From: Desulfobacteraceae bacterium
GTDB lineage: Bacteria; Desulfobacterota; Desulfobacteria; Desulfobacterales; Desulfatirhabdiaceae
Assembly (NCBI GenBank): GCA_027325475.1
Contig: DAIEFO010000171.1
Span: 1 to 5,228 of the forward strand
Reading direction: 5' to 3'
Length of the DNA: 5,228 bases
A program made the translations under genes and the position numbers. Below are positions 1 through 5,228 of the stretch, piece by piece (positions within the stretch are counted from its first letter, which is position 1; each line of letters begins with the position of its first letter). Under the pieces are notes generated by a model. That model was not told the origin of the DNA, did not search any database, and saw only the letters and a program-made list of their open reading frames with translations.

Positions 1-1112
1 TCATCGCGCTGATGGAACAGGATTTGGTCACCAGAAAACATGCCATTGATTCCGAAGAATTTCTTCACGGCGTGGGCATGGCCCAGGTTCTGGGGCCTTT
101 TGCCCCCAATACCGCGCTTTTTGTAGGAAACCGTCTGTACGGCGTTTTTGGCGGGCTGGCCTGTGCCATCGCTTTTCTGCTTCCTTCCGTGACGCTGGTG
201 ATTCTGCTGTCATGGCTTTATTTTGAATTTCACGCCATTCCCGCGCTTCAAAGCGCTATCGGCGGTTTGGGGCCCGTGGTCATCGCCCTGATTCTGAGCG
301 CAGCATGGTCTATGGGACGCAAAGCCGTGCATTCCTGGCCAACGGCTTTGGTGGGGCTGGCATCGCTGGGAATTTCCCTGCTCAAGATCAACGCGGTATA
401 TGTGCTGATAGCGGCAGGAATTATCGGTTTGCTGGCAGGCAAGCAGCGGTTGTCAGGAGGTGGCGGCGGCAACAGTCATCCAGCAAATCCGCCGGATACC
501 CCATCCCAAACTCAAACGAAATCTTCCAAACCGTTCTCCGCTTCGGGCCTTGCGATTCTGCCGTCCATGGGAGCCGCAGTAGCAGGAGGGGCATCACTTT
601 CCGGAATTGCCATGTCTTTTATCAAAATCGGATGTGTTTTCTTCGGCGGCGGGTTCGTACTGGTGCCGATTCTTCACCAGAATCTTGTCAGCACTCTGCA
701 CTGGCTGACCCCCCAGGAATTTCTCGATGGCGTTGCCATCAGCAATCTGACGCCCGGCCCGATCGCCGTACTGGCGACGTTTACAGGGTTTCATCTTCAC
801 GGCGTTTCGGGCGCTGTCGTGGCGACCTTGGGCCTTTTCGCGCCTGCGTTTATTCTCATGACCCTGCTGTCACATGAATACGCCCGGTTCAAGGAAGGCC
901 AGCGATTTCAAGATTTTCTATCAGGTGTTACACCGGCGGTCGTCGGGCTGATCGTCAGCGCCGCCGTGCTGCTGGCGCCCGGCGCGCTTCGCGATCCGGC
1001 CGGTTGGGGCCTGATGATCTTCTCTCTGTTTCTGCTCATACGGCTGAAGTGGCATCCCGTATGGGTGCTGACCATCGGCTCCATCATCGGCGCCGTTGGG
1101 CTGGTGCATTGA
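1..1112 (+). CDS. chrA: Chromate transporter family protein (two CHR repeats), 5' end outside window
   Basis: This is an inner-membrane transporter of the CHR superfamily; characterised members export chromate, some with sulfate as a related oxyanion. The frame is open from the first bases (first full codon at base 3). The residues before the ATG at base 12 (I-A-L) continue the family pattern, so that ATG is internal and the true start is upstream. About 369 residues are visible, with hydrophobic helices throughout. Counting from the ATG, the first repeat runs to about residue 145, a Gly/Ser/Pro/Thr-rich linker spans about 148-178, and the second repeat runs from about 197. The second repeat carries FGGGFVLVP (211-219) and NLTPGPIAV (245-253), hallmarks of CHR domains. 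The matching site in the first repeat reads LGPFAPN (28-34) rather than PGP. The gene ends 44 bp from a converging gene. The family call is firm; chromate as the real substrate is an assumption. Confidence 0.93.
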   Translation, partial: IALMEQDLVTRKHAIDSEEFLHGVGMAQVLGPFAPNTALFVGNRLYGVFGGLACAIAFLLPSVTLVILLSWLYFEFHAIPALQSAIGGLGPVVIALILSAAWSMGRKAVHSWPTALVGLASLGISLLKINAVYVLIAAGIIGLLAGKQRLSGGGGGNSHPANPPDTPSQTQTKSSKPFSASGLAILPSMGAAVAGGASLSGIAMSFIKIGCVFFGGGFVLVPILHQNLVSTLHWLTPQEFLDGVAISNLTPGPIAVLATFTGFHLHGVSGAVVATLGLFAPAFILMTLLSHEYARFKEGQRFQDFLSGVTPAVVGLIVSAAVLLAPGALRDPAGWGLMIFSLFLLIRLKWHPVWVLTIGSIIGAVGLVH

Positions 1113-1156
1113 CTCATCGGGACACTGCGCTAAATCTCCGGTAAAAAGCGTCGAGG

Positions 1157-1366
1157 TCAGTCCACAGGGCGCAGACAGTCTTGCGGAAATCGAAACGTTC
1201 CCTTTCCTTCGAGGCTGACTTCCACCAGAGCGTCCGGATCATTGATGGCGGTATCAGGATCTGTGATGATCCCATGGATACCAATATACGCATTCATAAA
1301 ACTCTCCCAGCAATCATCATCGGATCGCCGGTAAATTTCCACCCGCTGACCTTTGCGAAATACCAT
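1157..1366 (-). CDS. Small conserved-looking protein of unknown function, 69 aa
   Basis: I do not recognise this gene. It encodes 69 residues starting MVFRKGQRVEIYRR and ending CLRPVD. An in-frame ATG 24 codons upstream (base 1438) exists, but it lacks a properly spaced ribosome site. The chosen start has GGGAGGA 8 nt upstream, and the candidate promoter would begin transcription after base 1438. The protein is soluble, has no membrane segment or signal peptide, and is rich in Asp. Its alternation of short hydrophobic strands with turns (KGQRVEIY, YIGIHGIITD, ALVEVSLEG, TFRFPQDCL) suggests a small SH3-like beta-barrel. That is an inference from pattern, not a family match. Two cysteines (in DDDCWE and QDCLRP) are too few for a cluster. 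It lies 93 bp downstream of the flavoprotein gene on the same strand, so it may be read both by operon read-through and from its own promoter. Confidence 0.65.
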   Translation of the reverse strand: MVFRKGQRVEIYRRSDDDCWESFMNAYIGIHGIITDPDTAINDPDALVEVSLEGKGTFRFPQDCLRPVD

Positions 1367-1374
1367 AAGCAGTG

Positions 1375-1381
1375 TCCTCCC
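1375..1381 (-). promoter_or_regulatory. Strong Shine-Dalgarno that fixes the start of the 69-aa gene
   Basis: On the minus strand this reads GGGAGGA, followed by 8 nt and then ATG at base 1366. It is close to the anti-SD complement with ideal spacing. The longer in-frame start at base 1438 has only a short AGG two bases before it, which is too close. This decides for the 69-residue over the 93-residue product. Confidence 0.7.
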
Positions 1382-1393
1382 TTGTGTAAACGT

Positions 1394-1443
1394 AGGTAAT
1401 GGCCGATATGTTTTGTGTCGCTCAAATCTATACTCCATTACCT
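1394..1443. repeat. 9-bp perfect inverted repeat straddling the -10 element of the small gene
   Basis: AGGTAATGG at 1394-1402 and its exact reverse complement CCATTACCT at 1435-1443 are separated by 32 bp, with centres 41 bp apart (close to four helical turns). One arm lies inside the -35/-10 spacer of the candidate promoter, and the other falls about 18-26 nt into the predicted leader. It could be a pair of operator half-sites, or a stem in read-through mRNA from the upstream operon. No T-tract follows, so it does not look like a terminator. Confidence 0.5.
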
Positions 1444-1455
1444 GCGGCCTTTCAA
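1427..1455 (-). promoter_or_regulatory. Candidate sigma-70 type promoter for the 69-aa gene
   Basis: On the minus strand, TTGAAA (bases 1455-1450) is followed by a 17-nt spacer and TATAGA (1432-1427). The -35 matches the consensus at 5 of 6 positions, the -10 at 4 of 6, and the spacer is optimal. Transcription would start near base 1420 and give a leader of about 54 nt before the ATG at 1366. The -35 lies just past the stop codon of the flavoprotein gene (1460-1462). This is a sequence match only; such matches occur by chance. Confidence 0.4.
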
Positions 1456-1459
1456 GTGA

Positions 1460-3619
1460 TTATGCCACTGGCGTAATCTCGTCGCTGAAACTTGCAGACT
1501 GATGCCGGGCGCAGACGTCACACACCGGACGGATATCGCTGAATTCAATGACAGCGCGGGTTTTGTGGCGGATAAATTCCAGATATCGGGCTGGCCCCAT
1601 GACCGCACCGCAGTTTTCGCAATGCAGCAGCTTCTGCCGGTTCAGCACCGTCCCGCACAGCGACAGAATCCGCTCTCCGTTACGATCTTCAATCCGGATG
1701 GCTTGAGTAGGACAGTTGGCGGCGCAGGCCCCGCATAAAATACACCGTTCCTCGGTAATCCTGAAATCCGTGGGGCCGGGATGATCAAAATGGATATACC
1801 CCATCCGCAGCGCATCAATGCCCATTTTGTCCCGGCAGACTTCAACGCAGCGTCCGCACCTGAGACAGACGTCGCAGCGCAGACATCGTCTGGCCTCTTC
1901 CCTCACCATATTTTCGGTATAACCCAGTTCAACCTGCTGAAATGTGGTGCGCCTGCGATCGATGGTCAAAAGCGGCATATGAGGCCGCTTCAGAATCATC
2001 TTGGTGGCGGCCGGAACTTCCAGCCAATCCATCCGGCCGCGACGCACCGGCACCGGCGGCATTTGAGGCTGAGGAATACCAGACAGATAACGATCAATGG
2101 CGTCCGCCGCACGCTTACCGCCGCCAATGGCTTCGATCACGGTGGCAGGCCCTGAAACCGCATCCCCCGCAGCAAAAATTCCGGGAATCGCTGTTTCCAT
2201 GCTGACCTTACTGGCTTCGATGGTATTTCTTCGCGTCCAGGTCAACCCTGCCAGCGATGACAGACAGGTTGCGTCCACCTGCTGACCGATCGCCGATACC
2301 ACGACATCAGCTTCGATAAAATAGTCACTGCCTTCAATCGGGACTGGATACTTGCGATTGGAACCTTCCTGAGACACGAGTTTGGCCCGGATACAGCGCA
2401 CCGCGGCTACCTTGCCGTCACGCCCTACGATTTCCGCCGGTATGGTCAGAAACGAGATGTGGATGCCTTCTTCTTCCGCCTGCTCGACTTCTTCAACATC
2501 GGCCGGCATTTCGGCGCGGGTGCGGCGATACGCCATCATGACTTCATCGCATCCCAGGCGCAGACAAGTTCTGGCCGCGTCAATGGCCACGTTTCCGCCA
2601 CCGATGACGACCACTTTTCTGCCGGGAATTTTTCGCTCTCCCAATGCGACGCGGCGCAGCAAGTCGATGGACTGAATCACCTGCGGATACTCTTTTTCAC
2701 CCGGAATGTTCAGCTTGAAGGAAGTGTGGGCGCCGATAGCCAAGAAAAAGGCTTCGAACCCTTCCGCCTTCAGGCTGTCCAGGGTCATATCCTTTCCGAA
2801 AGAGGTGTTGTAGCAAAATTCCACACCCAGCGCTTCCAGCATGGCGACTTCCCGGTCAATGACTTCGCGTGGAAGCCGGTAACGAGGGATGCCGATCATC
2901 ATCATGCCGCCTGCCACCGGCAGCGCTTCGATCACCCGAACCCCATATCCCTTGAGCGCCAGATAATACGCGGCGCTCATCCCGCCAGGCCCTGCACCGA
3001 CAACGCAGACCTTCTGGCCCTTGTCCGGAGCCTGAGGCGGATTTTTGTACTGTCTCTCCGACAGCGCCCGTTCAGCGGCAAAGGCTTTCAGGAACTTGAT
3101 GGACACCGGTTCGTCCATGCGTCCCCGCACACACATGAATTCGCACGGCCGGGTGCAGACCAGGCCGCACACCCACGGAAACGGGTTGTCTTCCCGAATG
3201 ACGTCAATCGCCTCGGCGTCCCGGCCCATGCCGATCAGGGTGACATAGGTCGGAATGTCGATGCCCGCAGGGCACGTCATCTGACAGGGCGCCGGCGCGA
3301 GCCGGACACAGTCTCCGGTCGCGCAGTTATGGGTCTCCACATGACTGGCGAAGACTTCCTGATACTGCATCAACGCCATCGCAACGGACGTTCCCACCGT
3401 CTTACTCGCCGAATCCTGACCGCCCACAATCAGTTCATCGGCCAGGGCGCTCAAAGACGGTAAATGGTCACTGCCCGCCCTTCCCCAGGCCACATCCCGC
3501 ATCAACGCCAGAATTTCTTCCGCTATCCGCCGGCTTTTGGGATGCGTGAGAGCGCTGGAAGCAATCGCAGTTTCCAGATCGGAAATGGCGGTATTTACCG
3601 GACAACGCTTATCAGCCAT
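1460..3619 (-). CDS. GltD/NfnL-like FAD-dependent NAD(P) oxidoreductase with N- and C-terminal Fe-S modules, 719 aa
   Basis: This is likely the pyridine-nucleotide-oxidising or -reducing subunit of the Mo enzyme encoded upstream, acting in the cytoplasm (no signal peptide). The start at 3619 (MADKRC) follows GAGGGGTGA and lies 13 bp after the ferredoxin stop; an ATG at 3736 is inside that gene. Domains in order: residues ~20-95 resemble the C-terminal Fe-S domain of NuoF but lack its cysteines. Residues 99-163 form the GltD/dihydropyrimidine-dehydrogenase type cluster region (C99, C104, C112, C116, C151, C155, C159, C163). An FAD Rossmann motif GAGPGG is at 208-213. An NAD(P) motif GGGNVA at 340-345 is followed by AYRRTRAEMP, with arginines typical of NADPH binders. 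The second FAD motif GIFAAGD is at 480-486. A two-cluster ferredoxin domain has C585/588/591/595 and C626/629/632/636, preceded by extra C579 and C582. A C-terminal C667-x2-C670...C700-x2-C703 set looks like a zinc ribbon. The family is certain; the cofactor preference (NADPH or NADH) and electron partners are inferred. Confidence 0.95.
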   Translation of the reverse strand: MADKRCPVNTAISDLETAIASSALTHPKSRRIAEEILALMRDVAWGRAGSDHLPSLSALADELIVGGQDSASKTVGTSVAMALMQYQEVFASHVETHNCATGDCVRLAPAPCQMTCPAGIDIPTYVTLIGMGRDAEAIDVIREDNPFPWVCGLVCTRPCEFMCVRGRMDEPVSIKFLKAFAAERALSERQYKNPPQAPDKGQKVCVVGAGPGGMSAAYYLALKGYGVRVIEALPVAGGMMMIGIPRYRLPREVIDREVAMLEALGVEFCYNTSFGKDMTLDSLKAEGFEAFFLAIGAHTSFKLNIPGEKEYPQVIQSIDLLRRVALGERKIPGRKVVVIGGGNVAIDAARTCLRLGCDEVMMAYRRTRAEMPADVEEVEQAEEEGIHISFLTIPAEIVGRDGKVAAVRCIRAKLVSQEGSNRKYPVPIEGSDYFIEADVVVSAIGQQVDATCLSSLAGLTWTRRNTIEASKVSMETAIPGIFAAGDAVSGPATVIEAIGGGKRAADAIDRYLSGIPQPQMPPVPVRRGRMDWLEVPAATKMILKRPHMPLLTIDRRRTTFQQVELGYTENMVREEARRCLRCDVCLRCGRCVEVCRDKMGIDALRMGYIHFDHPGPTDFRITEERCILCGACAANCPTQAIRIEDRNGERILSLCGTVLNRQKLLHCENCGAVMGPARYLEFIRHKTRAVIEFSDIRPVCDVCARHQSASFSDEITPVA

Positions 3620-3632
3620 GTCACCCCTCTTC
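3620..3632 (-). promoter_or_regulatory. Intergenic ribosome binding site deciding the flavoprotein start
   Basis: The 13-nt gap between the ferredoxin stop (TAG, 3635-3633) and the ATG at 3619 reads GAAGAGGGGTGAC on the minus strand. The purine-rich GAGGGGTGA is a good anti-SD match about 6 nt from the ATG. This supports 3619 over the upstream in-frame ATG at 3736, which would overlap the ferredoxin gene by about 100 bp. Confidence 0.75.
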
Positions 3633-4139
3633 CTATTCCAACACCGCCATAATGGCTGCATGACGTTCCCGCCGGATCCGCCCCATATCTTCCGCAAGAC
3701 CGAAATCGAGACAATGGGTGGTGCATGCTGTAACACAGGCGGGTTTCAGCCCCTGATCCACCCGATCCATACAATAATCGCACTTGACAACCTTGCCGAT
3801 TTCCGGATTCCACTGCGGCGTTCCCCAAGGGCAGGCAGTGATACAGGTTTTACAGCCCACACACAAGGAATGATCCACAAAGACGATGCCGTCCTTAGAC
3901 CGTTTCTGCATGGCGCCGGTGGGGCAAGCCGCCACGCACCATGGATTTTCACAGTGAAAACAAGGCATGAACACATAGGAAGCCCTGGGAAGACCACCGA
4001 CAAATTTAGGGCCGATGGTAATCACCTGGCAGAGCTTGGGCCCTATGGGTAAAGACTTGTTGGTCTTGCACTGAACTTCGCAGCTATGGCAGCCGATACA
4101 TTTTTTTTTGTCCTGAAACAGGTAATACTTGCTCATCAT
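3633..4139 (-). CDS. DmsB/PsrB-type electron-transfer subunit with four [4Fe-4S] clusters, 168 aa
   Basis: This is the electron-transfer subunit that passes electrons between the flavoprotein and the molybdenum catalytic subunit. All sixteen cluster cysteines are present in the order typical of the DmsB/PsrB/PhsB/NrfC family: C14/17/20/24 (CIGCHSCEVQC), C60/63/68/72 (CFHCENPWCVAACP), C93/96/99/103 (CVGCKTCITACPWG) and C120/123/135/139 (CDYC, an 11-residue gap, CVTAC). There is no Tat or Sec signal and no membrane anchor. At 168 residues it is somewhat short for the family, because the C-terminal tail after the last cluster is brief. Two adjacent ATGs (4139 and 4136) compete. GGAG lies 4 nt before the first and 7 nt before the second, so MSKYYLF at 4136 may be the real start. 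It begins 8 bp after the catalytic-subunit stop. A run of nine A bases (4109-4101, minus strand) encodes the three lysines before the first cluster motif. Confidence 0.95.
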   Translation of the reverse strand: MMSKYYLFQDKKKCIGCHSCEVQCKTNKSLPIGPKLCQVITIGPKFVGGLPRASYVFMPCFHCENPWCVAACPTGAMQKRSKDGIVFVDHSLCVGCKTCITACPWGTPQWNPEIGKVVKCDYCMDRVDQGLKPACVTACTTHCLDFGLAEDMGRIRRERHAAIMAVLE

Positions 4140-4147
4140 CCTTCTCC
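4140..4147 (-). promoter_or_regulatory. Ribosome binding site between catalytic and ferredoxin genes
   Basis: The 8-nt gap reads GGAGAAGG on the minus strand, directly after the TAG stop (4150-4148) and directly before ATGATG. The GGAG core sits 4 nt from the first ATG and 7 nt from the second, which favours initiation at base 4136. The tight junction suggests translational coupling of the two subunits. Confidence 0.6.
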
Positions 4148-5228
4148 CTATGCCAGTTTCACCGTAACGAATGTGTCGTGAAGCGCCGGACTTCCGCCCA
4201 CTCTGTCCGTGATATTTTCCTGAAGTACACTGTCAGAAAGCCCCTTACCATAAGAGCGGGTAGCGAGCCTGGCTTCATGACCGAATCCGTGAAGCGTGAA
4301 AGCCGCTTCCGGATGAATCATATCCGTGACAAACGCCTTGATATTGCCAGACCCGCATGAAGAGCAGACTTCCAGCATGTCATTGGTTCGCAATCCCAAT
4401 TCGGCGGCTTTCCGGGAATTGATCCACATCACGTTTTCAGAAAACAGTTCGCTCAGATACCGGTTGTTCTGGGTAGATATATGCGTGTGAACGGCGTTTC
4501 TGCCGACTACCAGCCGGAAGGTGTTCCCCGATAGTTTCGGCATGGATTCATACGGCGGAAAAGACGGAAATCCGGCGTTTTCAAGCAGCGATGACACCAG
4601 TTCAATCTTACCGGAAGGGGTTTTAAACTGAATCCCATCTTTTCTGTCCCATAAAATCTGATCTTTCCCGTATGCGACAAACCCTTTGGCCTTGAAATCC
4701 TCCAGTGCAAATCCGGTAGGCTCCAGCTGCCAGCGCACCAGCTCCTCCATACTGTTATAGGGGAAGTACTGGCCGATGCCGAGACGTTCTCCGAGCTGCT
4801 TGAAGATCATGGCAGCCTCCCTTGTATCATATCGCGGCGCTACCGCCTGCTGGCGCAAAAACATCTGGGGTTTAAGGCCATTGGCCTCCTGGACGCAATC
4901 GAGACGCTCCAGATACATGGATTCGGGAAGAATGACATCGGCATACCAGGCGGTATCGCTGTAATTAACTTCAACAGCAACGATCAAATCCAGTTTGTTC
5001 AAGGCCGCTTTCATCTGATTTGTATCGGGAATAGACTTGAGTGGATCGAAACGGTTGGCGATCAGCGCCCGGATCGGATAGGGATCATCATTTAAAATCG
5101 CCGGCGCCAGCATTTGCGGAACGCCATGCGCCGGATCCGGAAGCGGAAAATCGGGTGTCCCGACTTTATCGAACCGCGGAAGCGTTATTTTTTCAAAAGA
5201 CTGCTCCGTCAGTTTTCTGGCCGGTTTC
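4148..5228 (-). CDS. Molybdopterin oxidoreductase catalytic subunit, PhsA/PsrA-like (thiosulfate/polysulfide reductase group), C-terminal part
   Basis: This is a catalytic subunit of the DMSO-reductase superfamily, carrying Mo-bis(pyranopterin guanine dinucleotide). The frame stays open to the window edge (first full codon at 5227, minus strand), so the ATG at 5113 is internal: the 38 residues before it (such as PRFDKVGTPDFPLPDPAHG) read as ordinary family sequence. About 359 residues are visible. They include the conserved SDTAWYADVILPE block (about 4960-4922), TPSGKIEL (4621-4598) and the pterin-dinucleotide-binding domain (from about 4522), with GRNAVHTHISTQNN (4504-4463) and ENVMWINSRKAAELG. 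The VHTH...TQNN and MWIN pattern is that of the thiosulfate/polysulfide reductase group and differs from the HTGTMTR-type motif of formate dehydrogenases. The N-terminal half, with any Tat signal, the Fe-S cluster and the Mo ligand, is outside the window, so substrate and cell location cannot be settled. It is followed after 8 bp by the ferredoxin subunit. Confidence 0.95.
   Translation of the reverse strand, partial: KPARKLTEQSFEKITLPRFDKVGTPDFPLPDPAHGVPQMLAPAILNDDPYPIRALIANRFDPLKSIPDTNQMKAALNKLDLIVAVEVNYSDTAWYADVILPESMYLERLDCVQEANGLKPQMFLRQQAVAPRYDTREAAMIFKQLGERLGIGQYFPYNSMEELVRWQLEPTGFALEDFKAKGFVAYGKDQILWDRKDGIQFKTPSGKIELVSSLLENAGFPSFPPYESMPKLSGNTFRLVVGRNAVHTHISTQNNRYLSELFSENVMWINSRKAAELGLRTNDMLEVCSSCGSGNIKAFVTDMIHPEAAFTLHGFGHEARLATRSYGKGLSDSVLQENITDRVGGSPALHDTFVTVKLA

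Noticed and set aside
453..545. Gly/Pro/Ser/Thr-rich low-complexity stretch in the transporter, considered as a frameshift or insertion scar
   Set aside because: The frame stays open with CHR-type sequence on both sides, and the position fits the linker between the two repeats.
305..877. A 190-codon open frame on the plus strand inside the transporter gene
   Set aside because: It is out of frame with the clear CHR-family protein and has Arg/Ser-rich, non-membrane composition; it is a shadow frame.
1367..1438. A 24-codon N-terminal extension of the small protein from the ATG at 1438
   Set aside because: There is no well-spaced Shine-Dalgarno before it, and the candidate promoter -10 lies downstream of it. 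The internal ATG has GGGAGGA at ideal spacing.
2459..3463. A 334-codon open frame on the plus strand opposite the flavoprotein gene
   Set aside because: It lies wholly antisense to a gene with unmistakable FAD, NAD(P) and Fe-S motifs. Its translation is Arg/His/Gln-rich with no recognisable domain. It is a by-product of codon bias in the real gene.
3620..3736. An upstream in-frame ATG that would extend the flavoprotein by 39 residues
   Set aside because: The extension overlaps the ferredoxin subunit gene by about 100 bp and reads as unrelated sequence. The ATG at 3619 has a good ribosome site in the intergenic gap.
4148..5228. Reading the Mo subunit as a formate dehydrogenase alpha subunit
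   Set aside because: The visible pterin-binding domain has VHTH...TQNN and MWIN motifs of the thiosulfate/polysulfide reductase group, not the HTGTMTR-type motif of formate dehydrogenases. The N-terminal half is needed to be certain.
1..5228. Search for tRNA/rRNA, CRISPR array, insertion sequence, direct-repeat arrays or riboswitch
   Set aside because: Nothing supportable was seen. The window is almost fully occupied by protein genes, and the only noncoding gap above 50 bp is the 93-bp stretch at 1367-1459.

Overview
The window looks like chromosomal DNA of an anaerobic bacterium, most likely a Desulfobacterota (sulfate-reducing or syntrophic deltaproteobacterial) lineage. This is an inference from gene content: a molybdopterin oxidoreductase of the thiosulfate/polysulfide reductase type, a four-cluster ferredoxin subunit and a multi-cluster GltD-like flavoprotein sit together. 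There is no direct taxonomic marker. Base composition is moderate (a little above 50% G+C by eye), coding density is high, and I see no mobile element, tRNA, rRNA or CRISPR array.

Layout. (1) Bases 1-1112, plus strand: the 3' part of a two-repeat chromate-type (CHR family) ion transporter whose start lies before the window. (2) Bases 1113-1156: a 44-bp gap between converging genes with no evident hairpin terminator. (3) Bases 1157-1366, minus strand: a small 69-residue protein of unknown function, with its own strong Shine-Dalgarno and a plausible sigma-70 promoter. A 9-bp inverted repeat straddles that promoter's -10 element. (4) Bases 1460-5228, minus strand: a tight three-gene operon read right to left. 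It holds the C-terminal part of a Mo-bisPGD catalytic subunit (start beyond the window), a 168-residue electron-transfer subunit for four [4Fe-4S] clusters, and a 719-residue FAD/NAD(P) oxidoreductase with several iron-sulfur modules. The intergenic gaps are 8 and 13 bp.

How they fit together. The three minus-strand genes form a plausible complete electron wire. NAD(P)H exchanges electrons with FAD in the GltD-like core, electrons pass through its ferredoxin domains to the four-cluster subunit, and then to the molybdenum site. In classical Phs/Psr enzymes a membrane quinol-oxidising subunit (PhsC/PsrC, NrfD type) follows the ferredoxin subunit; here a pyridine-nucleotide flavoprotein takes that place. 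That suggests a soluble, pyridine-nucleotide-coupled enzyme, possibly an electron-confurcating or bifurcating one. The substrate cannot be told from this window because the N-terminal half of the catalytic subunit is missing.

Most notable observations: the flavoprotein's N-terminus looks like a NuoF-type iron-sulfur domain that has lost all its cluster cysteines; the Mo/ferredoxin pair is wired to a flavoprotein instead of a membrane anchor; and the small downstream gene has its own promoter flanked by an inverted repeat.
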